Shown here: one piece after another, positions 44,036 to 56,212 of the stretch | Position numbering within the stretch: the stretch's first letter is position 1 | How the letters are laid out: every line of letters begins with the position of its first letter | Source: Orientallactaga sibirica | Lineage: Eukaryota; Chordata; Mammalia; Rodentia; Dipodidae | NCBI GenBank assembly: GCA_036365145.1 | Contig: JAEOAD010000004.1 | Coordinates: forward strand, 48,080,001-48,144,000 | Reading direction: 5' to 3' | DNA length: 64,000 nt | Program-made: the position numbers and the translations under genes | The notes under the pieces: model-generated | What the model was told of the DNA's origin: nothing | Seen by the model: the letters and a program-made list of their open reading frames with translations, nothing else | Databases searched by the model: none

Positions 44036-44878
44036 CTTTCTCCTATTTGAGTACACTAGTTCTTGTCTTTCTTTACTTTCCTTGTAGTATCATCATTGCT
44101 CTTAAAAGGGTAGAAACTATGAGATACCATTAGGAATGGCAGAAGGGAGAGGATAAGTAAAATAAGAAGAGTAAGAGAATTCTGCTGCAGAACGGAAGTC
44201 ATTAGTTAAGTAGCTGTGCTCGCAGTGTTGAAAGGTCATTGAAACTGTCAGAATTCCCCTGCACTGGAGAAGGGCATGTCTACCTGAGGCTTTGGCTTGT
44301 TGGGTTTTCATGTCTTGCCTTTATCCAGAACACGTCTTCTCTTAAAGTGATGCACCAATCTTGGAAATCATTCCTTTGTTGAGAGGAAAGAAGTGATACA
44401 GGTCACAATGATCTATGCTAAGAAGTTATAAATAAGGTGTGGGCAGTGTCTACTACTCCCTAGCTCAGAGCAAGGCAATTCATGCTTCATATAGCATACC
44501 TTGGTAATGGGGAACTGGTTTTGTCAAATTAATTGAACAAGTGTTCAGAGAGCAAGCCGATAATTTCCTAAACTCTTGATCAAGCTGTGCCTAAGCTTTC
44601 CAAGCACATAGATGTTGGTAAGCCAATATTTTATATTTGGAGGTAATAATAATGAAGACAGACACTTTAAAAAAAATTCTGTGTCCCAAATGGCTGTTGG
44701 GAGCTTCCTGGTTCCACCCTTACTAACTCCTGAGTGACTCCTTAAGAATGCTTTGGGTTCCATTGCAGCAGTCAGCTTCCTACACTAGACTCACCAATTC
44801 ACTGCTCCTCCCCAACCTTTGTCTAGCTGCATAGTTGAGAAGTTACAATTTTAAATTATGTTTGAAAGCAGTCAACTA
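44036..44878. other. Single-copy DNA
   Basis: Nothing recognised. Confidence 0.4.
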
Positions 44879-44975
44879 GCTGGGTGTGGTGGTGCATTTC
44901 TGTAATCCTAGCACACACAAGAAATGGAAACAGGAAGATCATGAGTCCAAGACCCTGAATCAAAAAAGAAAAATA
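44879..44975 (+). mobile_element. Old B1-related SINE
   Basis: 'agctgggtgtggtggtgcat' and 'gtaatcctagcac', then a diverged remainder. Confidence 0.6.
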
Positions 44976-45594
44976 AAAATTGACTATGGAGACCCTGATC
45001 TTAGGCACCCATCCTCAAAGTGAAGTAGAACAAAGTAAAAGGCTGGAAATCAAGTCCAACCTGAACCTAATGCTGAGAAATTCTGAGGAGGATGCTATGA
45101 CACTAGGGACACCCTTACAGTTTAACACAGAGGTTTAGGCAGACCCTGCATCAGAGTTCAGGCATCTACATAGGATTCATTGCTGAGTGTGGGATTCCTT
45201 CCTGCAGTCTCAGGAATTCATTTCTATACCTTGCAGGTTATATATGGGATGTGCTAATGACAGTCACTATTTGTTTTTGTTATTGTTCTCCTCCTCCTTC
45301 TTAGTCCTCTTTACTCTCCTCTTCTTCCTCTTTCTCCTCCTCTTCTCCCTCTTTCTCTTCTTTTTTTCTTTTCTTCTCCTTTGTGACTACTGTATGTGGA
45401 GATAGATATGGATAGATATGGATATAAAACGTACTCTAAGCCAAAGCAAAAGTTACAATGCACCATATTCTATCACTCCCTTCAAATTGGATCTCGAGAA
45501 ATTTCTGCTCCTTTGCCACATAATGTGTACCAGTGATAAGTTCTTCAATCATAACCTCAATTACAACAATTTGTGCTTTCCAGGCTCTAGGCTA
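44976..45594. other. Single-copy DNA with a pyrimidine tract
   Basis: C+T-rich tract (CTT/CTC mix) at 45283-45385. Nothing else recognised. Confidence 0.5.
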
Positions 45595-45730
45595 TAGCAC
45601 TATATTCATATTTCCATATTTAATCCCTCCAAGGCAATATGATTCACTTCTCCAGTTCATGAGAAAACAGATTTAGAGAAGTCAAATAAGTGACTTGTCC
45701 AAAGATGCACACATATGTTTAGTTTAAGCC
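45595..45730 (-). mobile_element. MIR
   Basis: 'tgagaaaacagatttagaga' and 'agtgacttgtccaaagatgc' match antisense MIR. Confidence 0.75.
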
Positions 45731-46213
45731 CATCTATTGGACACCAAACTCACACCCACTCCACAAAACAAGTTTCTCTTTAGAGACTTTTATCATTACT
45801 GTAATTCACCTTGTCCAATAATCACTATTTGGTACCACAACTTTCTTACTAATAAAACCCCCAATTTATATCAGCTTAGGGTAGACATACATTTAGGGAA
45901 AATGACAAGGTCATTCTATTCTTATTCTCTTTTGATAGAATAGCATTCGACGTGTGACCCAATTCTGTCCAGTGAAATATAAAAAGAAATTTACTGAGGT
46001 CCTTCTGGAGTTTCTGGGAAAATTAGTTTGCACTTACATTTTTCCTATTTTTCTTTAGCATGTATGTGTGAATGTACCCAGAGCTGTAGCAGCCACCCTG
46101 TGACTGTGAGGCATCACACAATGAAGGCCCAGAGGGTGAAAGGATGGAAAAAACCTGGCACTTGATGATATGATTGAAATACTAACCAACTCCGAGGCCA
46201 AACACTTCCAATT
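45731..46213. other. Single-copy DNA
   Basis: Nothing recognised. Confidence 0.4.
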
Positions 46214-46373
46214 TTTTTGTTGTGGTTGTTGTTTTTCGAGGTAGGGTCTCACTCTAGTCCAGGCTGACCTGGAATTCGCTATGTCGTCTCAGGGTGGTCT
46301 TGAACTCACGGTGATTCTCCTACCTCTTCCTCCCAAGTGCTGGGATTAAAGGCGTGTGCCACCATGCCCAGCA
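46214..46373 (-). mobile_element. B1 SINE
   Basis: Flanked by acttccaattttt / acttccaaatttt. Confidence 0.95.
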
Positions 46374-46664
46374 ATACTTCCAAATTTTGTGTCATGTGAA
46401 GCCATTGCCTTTATTACATAATCCATTATAACTGGGATATTCTTTCATATGTGGCTAAATAGTCACACTCACTGATATATCTTACATCCTAGATAGCTTC
46501 ACAAATTAAATTACACTATTACTTTGCAAAGAGGTACCCGTAAATACAAATATACCCACCCCACACATGAGCACACACAATTTTATATATTCTAAAGATT
46601 TTCTCATAGGGATTTTAGAAAGTAATAGTAGACACTTAAAAAAAAAAAAAAAAAAAAACAGACA
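46374..46664. other. Single-copy DNA and A-run
   Basis: A pure A-run of about 20 lies at 46639-46658. Confidence 0.5.
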
Positions 46665-46830
46665 GAGCGGAACATGGTGGCTCATGCCTCTAATGCCAGC
46701 ACTCGGGAAGCAGAGGTAGGAGGATTACCATGAGTTTGAGGCCATCCTTAGACTACATAGTGAATTCCAGGTCAGCCTGGGCTAGATCTAGTCCCTACCT
46801 TGAAAAAAAACAAAAAAACAAACAGACAAA
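46665..46830 (+). mobile_element. B1 SINE
   Basis: 'agcggaacatggtggctcat' to 'ctaccttgaaaaaaaac'. Confidence 0.9.
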
Positions 46831-47529
46831 CAAGAAAAGGTAGAAAAAAACAGTCCAACTAAGTGACTCTTTCATGACTCATCTCAAATCTTCATTCCAA
46901 TGACTTGTTGTGACGTCTCTGAGTGACCTTTCACCTCAGTGGTCCCTGACTTCCCTCTCCTCCCTCACCTAGATTCCTGATGTGTCATTGTCCATTCAAA
47001 TCCACTGTAAAAACAGTAAGCTTTTCTATCCTCCCCATTTCTGTTTCCTGGATCCCTTTCTTATTATCGGTCTCATTGTATGCAATTCATCCGTCCACCC
47101 AGGCTGACAAGCATGCCTGAGATGCGCCACTCTCATGCGTGCTCTGACAGCGCTGAGCCTTTCTTGAAGTTTCTAGTGGCTGGGTTTTGACACTACACCA
47201 AGATTAAATTGGATTATCCAAACCATGCTGGAATCCCTACAGCTACTTAGACATTGGAAAAAATAATAGTGCTCTAATTAGTAGCTCTAAACAGCTCACC
47301 ATTAAAGACACTGTGCCTACTGGTTTGGTGACCACTGAGGTATGGATGTGGCTTTATATCAGTGACTCCTGATTGCATTGTTGGCTGAGTTGAAAGAGCA
47401 GTTTTTAACATTGATTATCTTTAGTTTATTGTCTGCTTGTTCTGAAATTGTGATCAGACAATCCATATAAAATAAGATCTTATGTGAAAAAATACTCACA
47501 CCTTCTTTATATATAAAATCCAATTTTTG
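46831..47529. other. Single-copy DNA
   Basis: Nothing recognised. Confidence 0.4.
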
Positions 47530-47760
47530 GGCTGGAGAGATGGCTTAGTGGTTAAGGCATTTGCCTGCGAAGCCTGAGGACCCTGGTTCAATTCTCCAGG
47601 TCTCACGTAAGCCAGATACACAAGGGGGCGCATGCGGCTGGAGTTCGTTTGCAGTGGCTAGAGGCCCTGGCATGCCCATTCTCACTTTCTCTCCCTCTGT
47701 CTCTTTCCCTCTCTCTGTCTCAAATAAATAAATAAATAGAGAAAATAAAATTAAAATTAA
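47530..47760 (+). mobile_element. SINE-A with clear duplication
   Basis: Near-consensus copy. Flanked by aaatccaattt (47516 and 47764). Confidence 0.95.
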
Positions 47761-48025
47761 AAAAAAATCCAATTGTCACTTCTGATAACTCCTACTATAC
47801 TCTAAATTCCCAAACATTTATGTTTAAAGTTTTTATTTTAAGATAGAAGTAGACCTCACAGCATTACTAAGTTTGCACATCTTTCCTTAAAATTTCTACG
47901 GTATTTCTCAATTCTCGTCTTTAAATCTCTAAATCCCTAAACTCTTTATAACTCCCAACTCTAAGAGAGTACTTCCTCTTTTCTTCATGTTTCCACTAAA
48001 TTCACATTTCTAAAGTTTCCCCCTT

Positions 48026-48071
48026 GGGGCTGAGGAGATGGTTTAGCAGTTAAGGGCACTTGTTTGTTTGC
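48026..48071 (+). mobile_element. SINE-A, 5' 46 bp only
   Basis: 'ggggctgaggagatggttta' to 'cacttgtttg', flanked by tttcccccttg / tttccccttg. It has no tail, yet has a duplication. Confidence 0.75.
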
Positions 48072-48083
48072 AATTTCCCCTTG

Positions 48084-48496
48084 CAAGAGTTTTTCTCATA
48101 GCTGTCAGATTAATCTTACCTCTGCTCTCATTTTTATTCCATTCATAGCATCGTAACTTTTCTGATAAATTTCTCTTACAAACAAACCCATGTCCTTTAG
48201 GAGTTCGTAAACAATCTAGTGGGCCTAGCTTCTCTTCTTCACTGTTGGTAATCCTAAACTCATTTTGAGCCTAAGAAAGACTCCTCTCTTGTCCTTCAAT
48301 CCACTTGGCATATATAATGCCTCCATCCTACAGCATAGTCTTTGGGAGGCAATCCACGTTCATGACACACAGATGGGAGAAAACAAAGAAGGTGGATTCA
48401 TGCTCACTATTGGAATTTAGGCGCAAGCTCAAAAAACACTTCATGCTCTTTACCCATTGAGAAGTTTCTATCCCCTAGCCTGCGCACTCTTTCAGC
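48084..48496. other. Single-copy DNA
   Basis: Nothing firm; may include more antisense L2. Confidence 0.4.
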
Positions 48497-48650
48497 TATT
48501 TATTCAGCAAATTATTTTTGATCCATGATTATTGATCAATAAAGCAAAGCTCAGCATTTCGATAGACACTATGGATAGAGATGATGAGCAAAATAGATAT
48601 GGCCTCATGATACTTACAGGCCAAAGGAGAGCTAATAATATGTAATCATA
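48497..48650 (-). mobile_element. L2 3'-end fragment
   Basis: 'tattcagcaaattatttttg', 'gatgagcaaaatagatatgg' and 'cctcatgatacttacagg' follow antisense L2. Confidence 0.65.
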
Positions 48651-48785
48651 GAAGAGTTTAAAATCCCCCCAAAAATGTTAATTTAAAAATGTTTAAACAA
48701 TGATGGATTGAAACAACCGTACAAATGATGAAAAAGGTGATGATGTCTATTCAAAAGGGTTCAAGAGGCAACAAAAGACTAAACA

Positions 48786-49008
48786 GGGTTGGAGAGATGG
48801 CTCAGTGGTTAAGGCACTTGCCTGCAAAGCCCAAGAACCCAGGTTTGATTCCCCAGTAACCACAAAAAGACAGATGCACAAGGTGGTACATGCATCTGAA
48901 GTTTGTTTGCAGTGGTTAGAGGCCCTGGCACATCCATTCTCTCTCTCAATCTCTCTCCTTATCTGCCTCTTTCTCTCTCTCTCTGTCAAGTAAATAAATA
49001 AATAAAAC
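48786..49008 (+). mobile_element. SINE-A
   Basis: 'gggttggagagatggctcag' to '(AAAT)n'. Flanked by 'aaaagactaaac'-like A-rich DNA. Confidence 0.95.
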
Positions 49009-49189
49009 GTTTTTAATGTAAATGAAGGTGTCTACCCAAGCTTGCGGATTTCAACAAGGCTGGCCTAGGAAATGCATGCCAAGGGATTAGCCAGGGGGAA
49101 GGTAAAGAGAAGAGTAGAGTTGAGGGAAAATACAATCCTTAAACTGGGGTAGGGGGTAGAATATATACAGATTAAACTAATTGAAAGAG

Positions 49190-49352
49190 CCGGGTGTGGT
49201 GGCGCACGCCTTTAATCCCAGCACTTGGGAGGCAGAGGTAGGAGGATCACTGTGAGTTCAAAGTCACCCTGAGACTACAGAGTGAATTCCAGGTTAGCCT
49301 GAGCTAGAGTAAGACCCTACCTCGAAAACCAACCAACCAAACAAACAAAAAA
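49190..49352 (+). mobile_element. B1 SINE
   Basis: Flanked by aactaattgaaaga / aagtaactgaaaga. Confidence 0.9.
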
Positions 49353-49589
49353 AAGTAACTGAAAGAAAGCCAGGGTGGCTGGTAAAGTTCCTGAGTCAGG
49401 GGGACTAGACAGAGTAATTGGAGGAAGGCCACTATGACTGCAAATGTTGACAGTGGAAGATTGTGATGGGATCTGTGGCTGGACAGTTGGCCAGAGGGCT
49501 GACAGGGCAGACTTTGGACGTTACAAGTTTGGTTCAGCCAAAGATTAGTGATCTGATAACACATTTTTAAGTATTCATGAAACAGTTTA

Positions 49590-50270
49590 GGGGTGACAGG
49601 GCCCTGAAAATAAAAGAGAGGACTGATCTTGGGTCTGTAAGAGAGCATCTGTTTTTTTTTTTTTCCTTATCCCTTCTGGTCTTATCTCTTCCTTCCTCAG
49701 AAGAGAAAGAAATGTAAAGGAATTACTCCAGTCCTGAGACCCTGGTGACATCCAGTCACTTGGCATCAGGATTGAATTGACTAGTTCAGTTCCCAATCCA
49801 GTAGATGTCCGTGAAAGATCCCAATCTAGGTCTCTGAGTAAGCTTTTCCATTTCCGGGAACCCCCTGTTGCTCTACAGTAGCTCTGTAGCCTTTCCTTTT
49901 CTTAAGCTTTATAAAGCTCCATCTCTACAAGCTCTCTAATAAAAATCTCTCTAAACTTTATTCTTGGAAGAGGGGACTGGAGAGGTGAATCAGTGGATAA
50001 GATGATTGCTTGCAAAGCCTAGTGACCTGGGTTCAGTTCCTCAATACCCACGTAAAACCAGATGCACAAAGTGGCACATGCATTTGGAGTTTGTTTGCAG
50101 CATCTGGAAGGCCTGGCACACCCATTCTGTCTGTCTGTCTCTCTTCTTTCTCTCTCTCTCTCTCTCTGCTTGCGAATAAATAAATAAAAATATTTAAGCT
50201 TTATTCTTCTGATCAAAATTCATTCACACACATTTATAAGACAGAAGCCTGAAGGCCACTGGCTCAGTGG
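49590..50270 (+). mobile_element. ERV LTR, family Y, copy 2 (split by SINE-A)
   Basis: 'gatcttgggtctgtaagaga', 'gtgaaagatcccaatctagg' and 'tctctaataaaaatctctct' align in order with 21351-22275. It includes a polyadenylation signal. No viral gene is attached. Confidence 0.55.
49973..50198 (+). mobile_element. SINE-A in the LTR
   Basis: Flanked by ctttattctt (49956 and 50199). Lies a few bases from the position hit in the other family-Y LTR. Confidence 0.95.
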
Positions 50271-50527
50271 AAGTTCTGTATTACTGTGACCATATGCACC
50301 TCAGCTCCTGAGTTATTGCCCATTCAAGAGCTGGGAAAGGCTCTGATACTCTCAAAGACACCCCAAATTCCCATATTATGCCCTTTGATTACAAGATGGC
50401 CAGAGCTGAGCAAGCTGGAAGGCAGAGAAACAGGTAGAAGGTTCTTGGAGGCATCCAAGGAAAGTATTGTATGACAGCTTGAACTTGTGTTGCTAGTACT
50501 GTACTTGATAGAAGTAGCCACTGTCAA
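50271..50527. other. ERV-flanking or single-copy DNA
   Basis: 'ctcaaagacaccccaaattc' matches sequence next to the other family-Y LTR. The rest is unrecognised. Confidence 0.4.
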
Positions 50528-50700
50528 GAAGTTTACCGGGAGGTGGAGACAGTAGATCCTTGGGGCAAACGGACTCACTAGACTCTCCAAATTGGTGAGC
50601 CCTGGGCGCAAGTGAGAGACCTTCCTGCATTAAAATAAAGAGGAAATCAACAGAAGAAGACACCAAACATCAACCTCTGTCCTCCACGTGCATACTCCCC
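50528..50700 (+). mobile_element. B3 SINE fragment
   Basis: 'ggaggtggagacagtagatc', 'gagaccttcctgcatt' and 'caacctctgtcctccacgtg'. Confidence 0.7.
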
Positions 50701-51064
50701 AAGATTTTCATCCCCCACTCATATCCACTATACATGCAAAAAAGAGACTTAAAAGAACATGTCAATTTGAGGGGTAGCCTGAATTGTGTCTGTAAGATGT
50801 GATCAAGGAGGGCGCAGTTAGAAGTGTGGGAGATTTTTGCATCTGGGATGAACAGCACATTCTGTCTAGATGGACTAAATTCTGATCCAAATCTAAAACT
50901 TGCTAACCTCGGACCATGTTCTCCGAGAGTCAGACCAACTGGTTGGTAGCACTCGTGGTATAGGAGAACCCGCTGTGCCTCCACATTCAAACAGTGTACG
51001 AGCAGACGCAGCAGCAGCTCTCCCCAGAATCCAGAGCATGGGGAGGTTTCGGTGGGCCCCACCT
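50701..51064. other. Single-copy DNA, moderately GC-rich
   Basis: A 130-codon minus frame (51062-50670) runs through this stretch and the B3. No domain recognised. CG dinucleotides are denser at 50900-51060. Confidence 0.4.
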
Positions 51065-51190
51065 CTCTAGGGGGCTAGTATTCCTACTCCCATTTCACAA
51101 ATGAAGAAAGTGATACTGCTGGAGACTGAGTCACTTGCCTAAAGTCACCGAGCTAGTGCAAGAGCAGAAATCTTTATGATTTCAGAACCT
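51065..51190 (-). mobile_element. MIR
   Basis: 'ctcccatttcacaaatgaag' and 'tcacttgcctaaagtcaccg' are typical of antisense MIR. Confidence 0.85.
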
Positions 51191-51470
51191 ATCTCCTGAG
51201 ATTGATTAGCTTTTTACCAAATGTAGGCACACAGTTAGATCTTAGTCTAGTCTCTCTTGCACTGAGGAGTGACCGACCGTGAGACACAGTCCTAGTGAAA
51301 AGAATGTGGGCACAAGTAATGAATGCTACTTGCAGGTTTGGCACGTGGAAACTGTCCACATGTAACACAACCTATGTTATCCTTGTCTATGTGATGTCTA
51401 TATGTCAGTGTTCAAGGAGACCTTGAGAGTCATATCTTCAGGATGACAGAGGCTTTGTCAGTCTGGGTTC

Positions 51471-51714
51471 TTTTTAAAAAATTATTTATTTATTTATTTA
51501 TTTGAGAGATTGAGAGAGAGAGAGAGATACAGAAATAGGCAGGTATAGAGAAATAGAGAATGGACACCACTCCACTCCAGCCACTGCAAATGAACTTCAG
51601 ATGCATGTGCCTCCTTGTGCATCTGGCTTACGTGGGTTCTGGAGAACTGAGCCTTTAACCGGGGTCCTTAGGCTTCACAGGCAAGCGCTTAAACACTAAG
51701 CCATTTCTCTAGCT
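51471..51714 (-). mobile_element. SINE-A with clear duplication
   Basis: Flanked by tcagtctgggttctt / tcagtctggggtctt. Confidence 0.95.
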
Positions 51715-52374
51715 TCAGTCTGGGGTCTTGAGGGACTTTACGGAGTAGAGAACCTTCCCCCACCATCTACTGTCATGTGAAGCCATTATCAAATACTGCT
51801 ATCACTAAATAACCAAGCAAGTAAGGGACAGGACCTGGATATGAAGCCAGTTCTTTTTGCTGTCCTATGTAATGAATAAAACTGCAGCAATTATATTCTT
51901 CCACACAACTTGCTCAAAAAACAATACTACAAAAGTAGAAAATCAAAACTACATAAGGAAGCTTTACTTTAGACATTGTTCTTTCTGCCAGTCCTCATCT
52001 CACCCAGATAACCAATTATATTGTGCCTGCTGACACATGCTGACTTTTCACAACTTATATTGATCTCCATGGTGATAATAACCAAGAAAAAGAGTGTAGT
52101 TGGTATAAAACTGCCTGCCTAAGTTATCTTTTTTTGTGTGTGTGTCACTGGGGTAAAGTTTTAATCCTCAACTGTCTATAACTCATTCCACTGTCACTGA
52201 AAGCCATTCTTGGCCTGTCATTCATTGTAAACCATGCCATTGTGTGGAGACTTCCAGGCTCTTTGCTCTGTAGCACCTTCTGTTATAGGAATCATACTTT
52301 AAGAATGATTTTCCTGCAAGATCAGCCACTCTCCTGTTCCCACCACACTGACACCATCTACAACTGCTCCCCCC
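51715..52374. other. Single-copy DNA
   Basis: A possible MIR remnant lies around 51800-51860 ('gtaagggacaggacctgg'). Otherwise nothing recognised; the right part may be more L2. Confidence 0.4.
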
Positions 52375-52768
52375 CATTTGCTTACTGTGTTCCAGCTATG
52401 CTGAGTGCTCTTTTCCTTAACCATAACAATTGTCTCCTGCCCCAAGGACTTTGGACTTACTGTCCCCCAAGATGCCAGCATATATGTCCCTTCATATTCT
52501 TCTAATTATTATTCACATGTCACCTCTCACTTTGATTACCTTATCATAGCCCTCCAGTGTTCCTTATATCTTATATCTCCATGCTTGTCTTCATAGTATG
52601 GGCCACAATGTAACATATATGTTTTGCTTTCCTGTACCCTGTCTTCCAACCTGAGGTGTACTAGAGTGTAAGAGTCATGAGGGCAAGGATTTCTGTCATA
52701 CTCATTCTTGTATCTCCAGAGTTAGTTAGAATAGTGCCTGGCATATAACAAACACTAAGAAAAAAAAG
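52375..52768 (+). mobile_element. L2 3' end
   Basis: 'tcacatgtcacctctcactt', 'taagagtcatgagggcaagg' and 'tagtgcctggcatataacaa' follow L2 in order. Confidence 0.8.
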
Positions 52769-52776
52769 TTGATATT

Positions 52777-52835
52777 AAAAAATATTTTATTTATTTACTT
52801 ATTTGAGAGAGAGGGAGAGAAAAGAAGAGGGAGAG

Positions 52836-52870
<35 letters not shown>

Positions 52871-53017
52871 GGCACACCAAGGCTTCCAGTTACTGCAAAT
52901 GAACTTCAGATGCATGTCCCACCTTGTGCATCTGGCTTATTTGGGTTCTGGGGAATTGAACCTGGGTCTTTAGACTTTTCAGGCAAGCACCTTAACCATT
53001 AAACCATCTCTCAAGCT
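52777..53017 (-). mobile_element. SINE-A with clear duplication
   Basis: Flanked by aaagttgatatt (52766 and 53019). Confidence 0.95.
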
Positions 53018-53031
53018 CCAAAGTTGATATT

Positions 53032-53697
53032 TTATCCTTGCCTGTTTTCAGACCATAAACCATAAATACTCACCTATCACTACGGGAAGTTAGAGTAATT
53101 CACCTGGTGTTCACACTGTTTTGGTATGCCTGGGGACTGGGGTGAAGAAGCACAGAAGACAGCACCTAACCCCTGTGGGCTCTGCCCTGGTCACTGTGTG
53201 TTCTCACTGCTCTCATTCACAAGATGATGTGAGATGCTGTTCGCAGCTCCAAAACTCTAGGCTTCCTCTACCCCTAGATATACATGTCATGTGACCACAA
53301 ATCTAGTGATACCAGATCGGACCTGTGAGCCACTCAGATATGGGCCTGAGTTGACTATTTCCTCTTGAGCATTTGAATAGTTTTACCCTCTGGCTGTTTT
53401 CACTACAACAGAAATAGCAAAATTTTATTGAGATTCTTTTCCCAGTCAAAGCTACAACCCCACTGCTCTGTTGCTGCTTAAATTTTGGTTTTGGATGAAG
53501 CAAACTCTCCTTATCCTGAGTCTGAACTGCTTGAGCCAATATATTTATATTTGCATTGTTCCTAAAGTCAGCCTATACCCAGGTTTCTTAGACTACCTTG
53601 GATAAAAGAATCTCTAGAAATCTTGCCTTTCTTTGATGATCCTCAAAAATTGAGATTTTAACATATAAATACAATATACAACTTGGGACTAAATAGT
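53032..53697. other. Single-copy DNA
   Basis: Nothing recognised. Confidence 0.4.
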
Positions 53698-54045
53698 TGA
53701 AGTGATTAGATTCAGGTGTCCTTAATCTCATGTGTTCTTAATGCTAGGTCCTCATCTGGTGGAAATTTAGGGATTGAAGCTTCCTGGAGACAATGTATTA
53801 CTGGGGCCAGCATTACGGGTGTTATAGGCAGCTTCCCCTTGCCAAAGTTTGACACACTCTTTTGCTGCTGTTGTCTGTCAGATGATGTTGGCCAGGAGGT
53901 GATGTCTATCCTCTACTCATGTCATTGTTTCCCCCTGCCATCATGGAGCTTCCCCTCAAGTCTACAAGCCAAAATAAACCCTTTCCTCCCACAAGCTGCT
54001 CTTGGTTTGATATTTTCTGCCAGCAATGGGAAGCTGACTGCAACA
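53698..54045 (+). repeat. MaLR 5' LTR
   Basis: TG...CA, 348 bp. 'ccaaaataaaccctttcctc' carries the AATAAA signal. Confidence 0.93.
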
Positions 54046-55202
54046 GTAAAGTTGGTACCAGAAGTGGGGTCATTATTGCTAGAAACCTGACTGTGTGGCT
54101 GTTGGCCTTTTGGAACTTATTTGAGGGACGAATGTGGAAGGACTTGAAACCTTGGTTTAAGAAATGCATGCAGTGCTCTGTGTCAGATTGATGGACCATT
54201 CTGGTCAGAGTTGAAAGACCTGAATGCCGTAAGAACTATGGACTGTGAGGTTTGGATTATAAAGGGAAGAAAGAGCTTTGCCTGGACTAGGCTAGAAGCA
54301 GTTTGTGTGCCAGTCTCCTGAGAACTTGTTCAGGGTTGCATTCCATAGAAATGGACTGGTGTGAGCAGAGGGATATGGCACAGAAAGAAATCTTTGGGCT
54401 GAAACTGCTGCCTGTTCAGCTGCAGTTGTTTGAGAAATCACAACCATTGAGACTGGGCCAGCTGATCTGCATTGGGACAACAGGAAGAATGCAGAGTCTT
54501 TTGAAGTGGTCTGAATGCTGAAGGAATGTCCTGTTCTTCAAAGTCTACTTTTATCCCCTCCCCCCTGATTAATAACTGGATAGTCCATCTGGTATTGTAG
54601 AGTACAACAAATGCAGGAAATGAGGGTGATTAAGTTGGCAACACGGTTTTGTATTTTGGAAATGGCCATGGGCAGTGTGAAGCAGACATGTGGGATTACC
54701 TGTGTGGAGAGCCAATGGAGCCATGAGGATGAACTGTGAGTTGCAGCTGCAGACTCAATGGACATGCCAGGACTATGGGATGGCTGCCAAGGAGAGATGC
54801 TGGCACCAGATGAAATTTCCAGGGACTGTGAGTAGCCTAGTTGGAGGGGTGGAATTGGAACTCCAGAAACTTGTTACTGGTTAAAATTATGGACTTGGAG
54901 ACTTGTCATTAGATAGAGTTGTTGGACTTGGAGCTACAGAGTTTGCTATTTGCCCTGGTTTAAATCTTGCAGTGGTTGAATATTTCTTTGCTATGACCAG
55001 TGCTCTCTTTTGCAGTGTGACTGTTTATTCTGTGCCATTATGGGATTTTTTGGTATTATGATTCAGTTAAAAGATCTTAGACTATGGGGATATTTGAACA
55101 ACATTGGTATTGATAAAAATCTATGGGACTTCTAAAGTTGGACTGAATACATTGTATGTTACATCATGTATAATTATCAGTTTATGGGATCAAGGGGCGG
55201 AA

Positions 55203-55525
55203 TGTAGTGGTTTGATTCAGGTGTAGTTCATAAACTTATGTGTTCTGAATGCTAGGTCCTCAGCTGGTGGCAACTTGGGAACTGAAGCCTCCTGGAGGCA
55301 GTGTGTTATTTGGTGTAGACTTATGGGTGTTACAGCCAGCTTCCCCTTGCCAATATTTGGCACACTCTCCTGCTGCTGTTGTTGCTGGCCAGGAGGTGAT
55401 GCCATCACTTTCCCCTACTATCATTGAGCTTCCCCTTGAGTCTGTAAGCCAAAATAAACCCTTGCCTCCCACAAGCTGCTCTTGGTTTAATGTTTTCTGT
55501 AAGCGATGTGAAGCAAATAACAACA
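55203..55525 (+). repeat. MaLR 3' LTR
   Basis: TG...CA, 323 bp. It matches the 5' LTR along its length with several substitutions and small gaps, so the insertion is not recent. Confidence 0.93.
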
Positions 55526-55681
55526 ATAGTGTGAATTCCAGGAGATATAATAGTAGATGCTGAATGTTAAATATATATTTACAGCAAAGAAACTTAAAAG
55601 TGAGAAAATTTGAACTTTTAGTTTGTTTTCTGAAAACTGTGAAGTACCCATCTAGCAATTGCATTTTAGTCTACAGGGTAT

Positions 55682-55817
55682 GGGGCTGGAGAGATGGCTT
55701 AGCAGTTAAGGAACTTGCTTACAAAGCCAAAGGACCCAGGTTCAATTCCCCAGTACCCACATAAAGCCAGATGCACAAAGTGACACATGCATGTGCAGTT
55801 CATTTAAAAAAAAATAG
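55682..55817 (+). mobile_element. SINE-A lacking its CT-rich part
   Basis: The body stops at 'gtgcagttcattt' and goes straight into an A-run. Flanked by tagtctacagggta / tagaccacagggta. Confidence 0.9.
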
Positions 55818-55859
55818 ACCACAGGGTAGAAATCCTAATGGTGGCTCACTTCATTTCAT

Positions 55860-55945
55860 TCTAGTTGAAAGGCCTTGGATATATCATTTCACTTTCCTGA
55901 GCATCTGTTTCCTGAACTGTAAAATGGAGCACATAACCATATAAT
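55860..55945 (+). mobile_element. MIR
   Basis: 'ggccttggatatatcatttc' and 'tgtttcctgaactgtaaaat' match sense MIR. Confidence 0.85.
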
Positions 55946-56212
55946 TCCCAAAGTTGAGAAAGCCAAAGAAGGTGACGCAAATAAATCTGTCCCAGTGGAC
56001 AAGGCCCCTAACAAGGGCTCCATCAACACTGGCTGCTGTGATTCCTCATTGAAGGCCATAGTGAGGTGTGTTTAGGAAAAGTTTAGCTCAGGCAAGGAGA
56101 AAGGTGAAAAAATGAGAGCATTCTGAGGAGTGTGAAAAGATTAACCAGAAGACAGAGGAGGAGATGCAGACAGTGCAAGCCATTGGTAAAGCTCTAAGTG
56201 TTTTCTTTTCCT

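Larger units (their letters stand above)
53698..55525 (+). mobile_element. Complete MaLR element
   Basis: 5' LTR 53698-54045, internal 54046-55202, 3' LTR 55203-55525. Flanked by a perfect 5-bp duplication atagt (53693-53697 and 55526-55530). The primer-site region 'gttggtaccagaagtgg' follows the 5' LTR, and the purine tract 'aaggggcggaatg' precedes the 3' LTR. The internal part has no gene, as in all MaLR. No later insertion has hit it. Confidence 0.95.

Noticed and set aside
50670..51062. 130-codon minus-strand ORF
   Set aside because: No recognisable domain, one end lies in a B3 fragment, and there are no splice signals. Likely chance.
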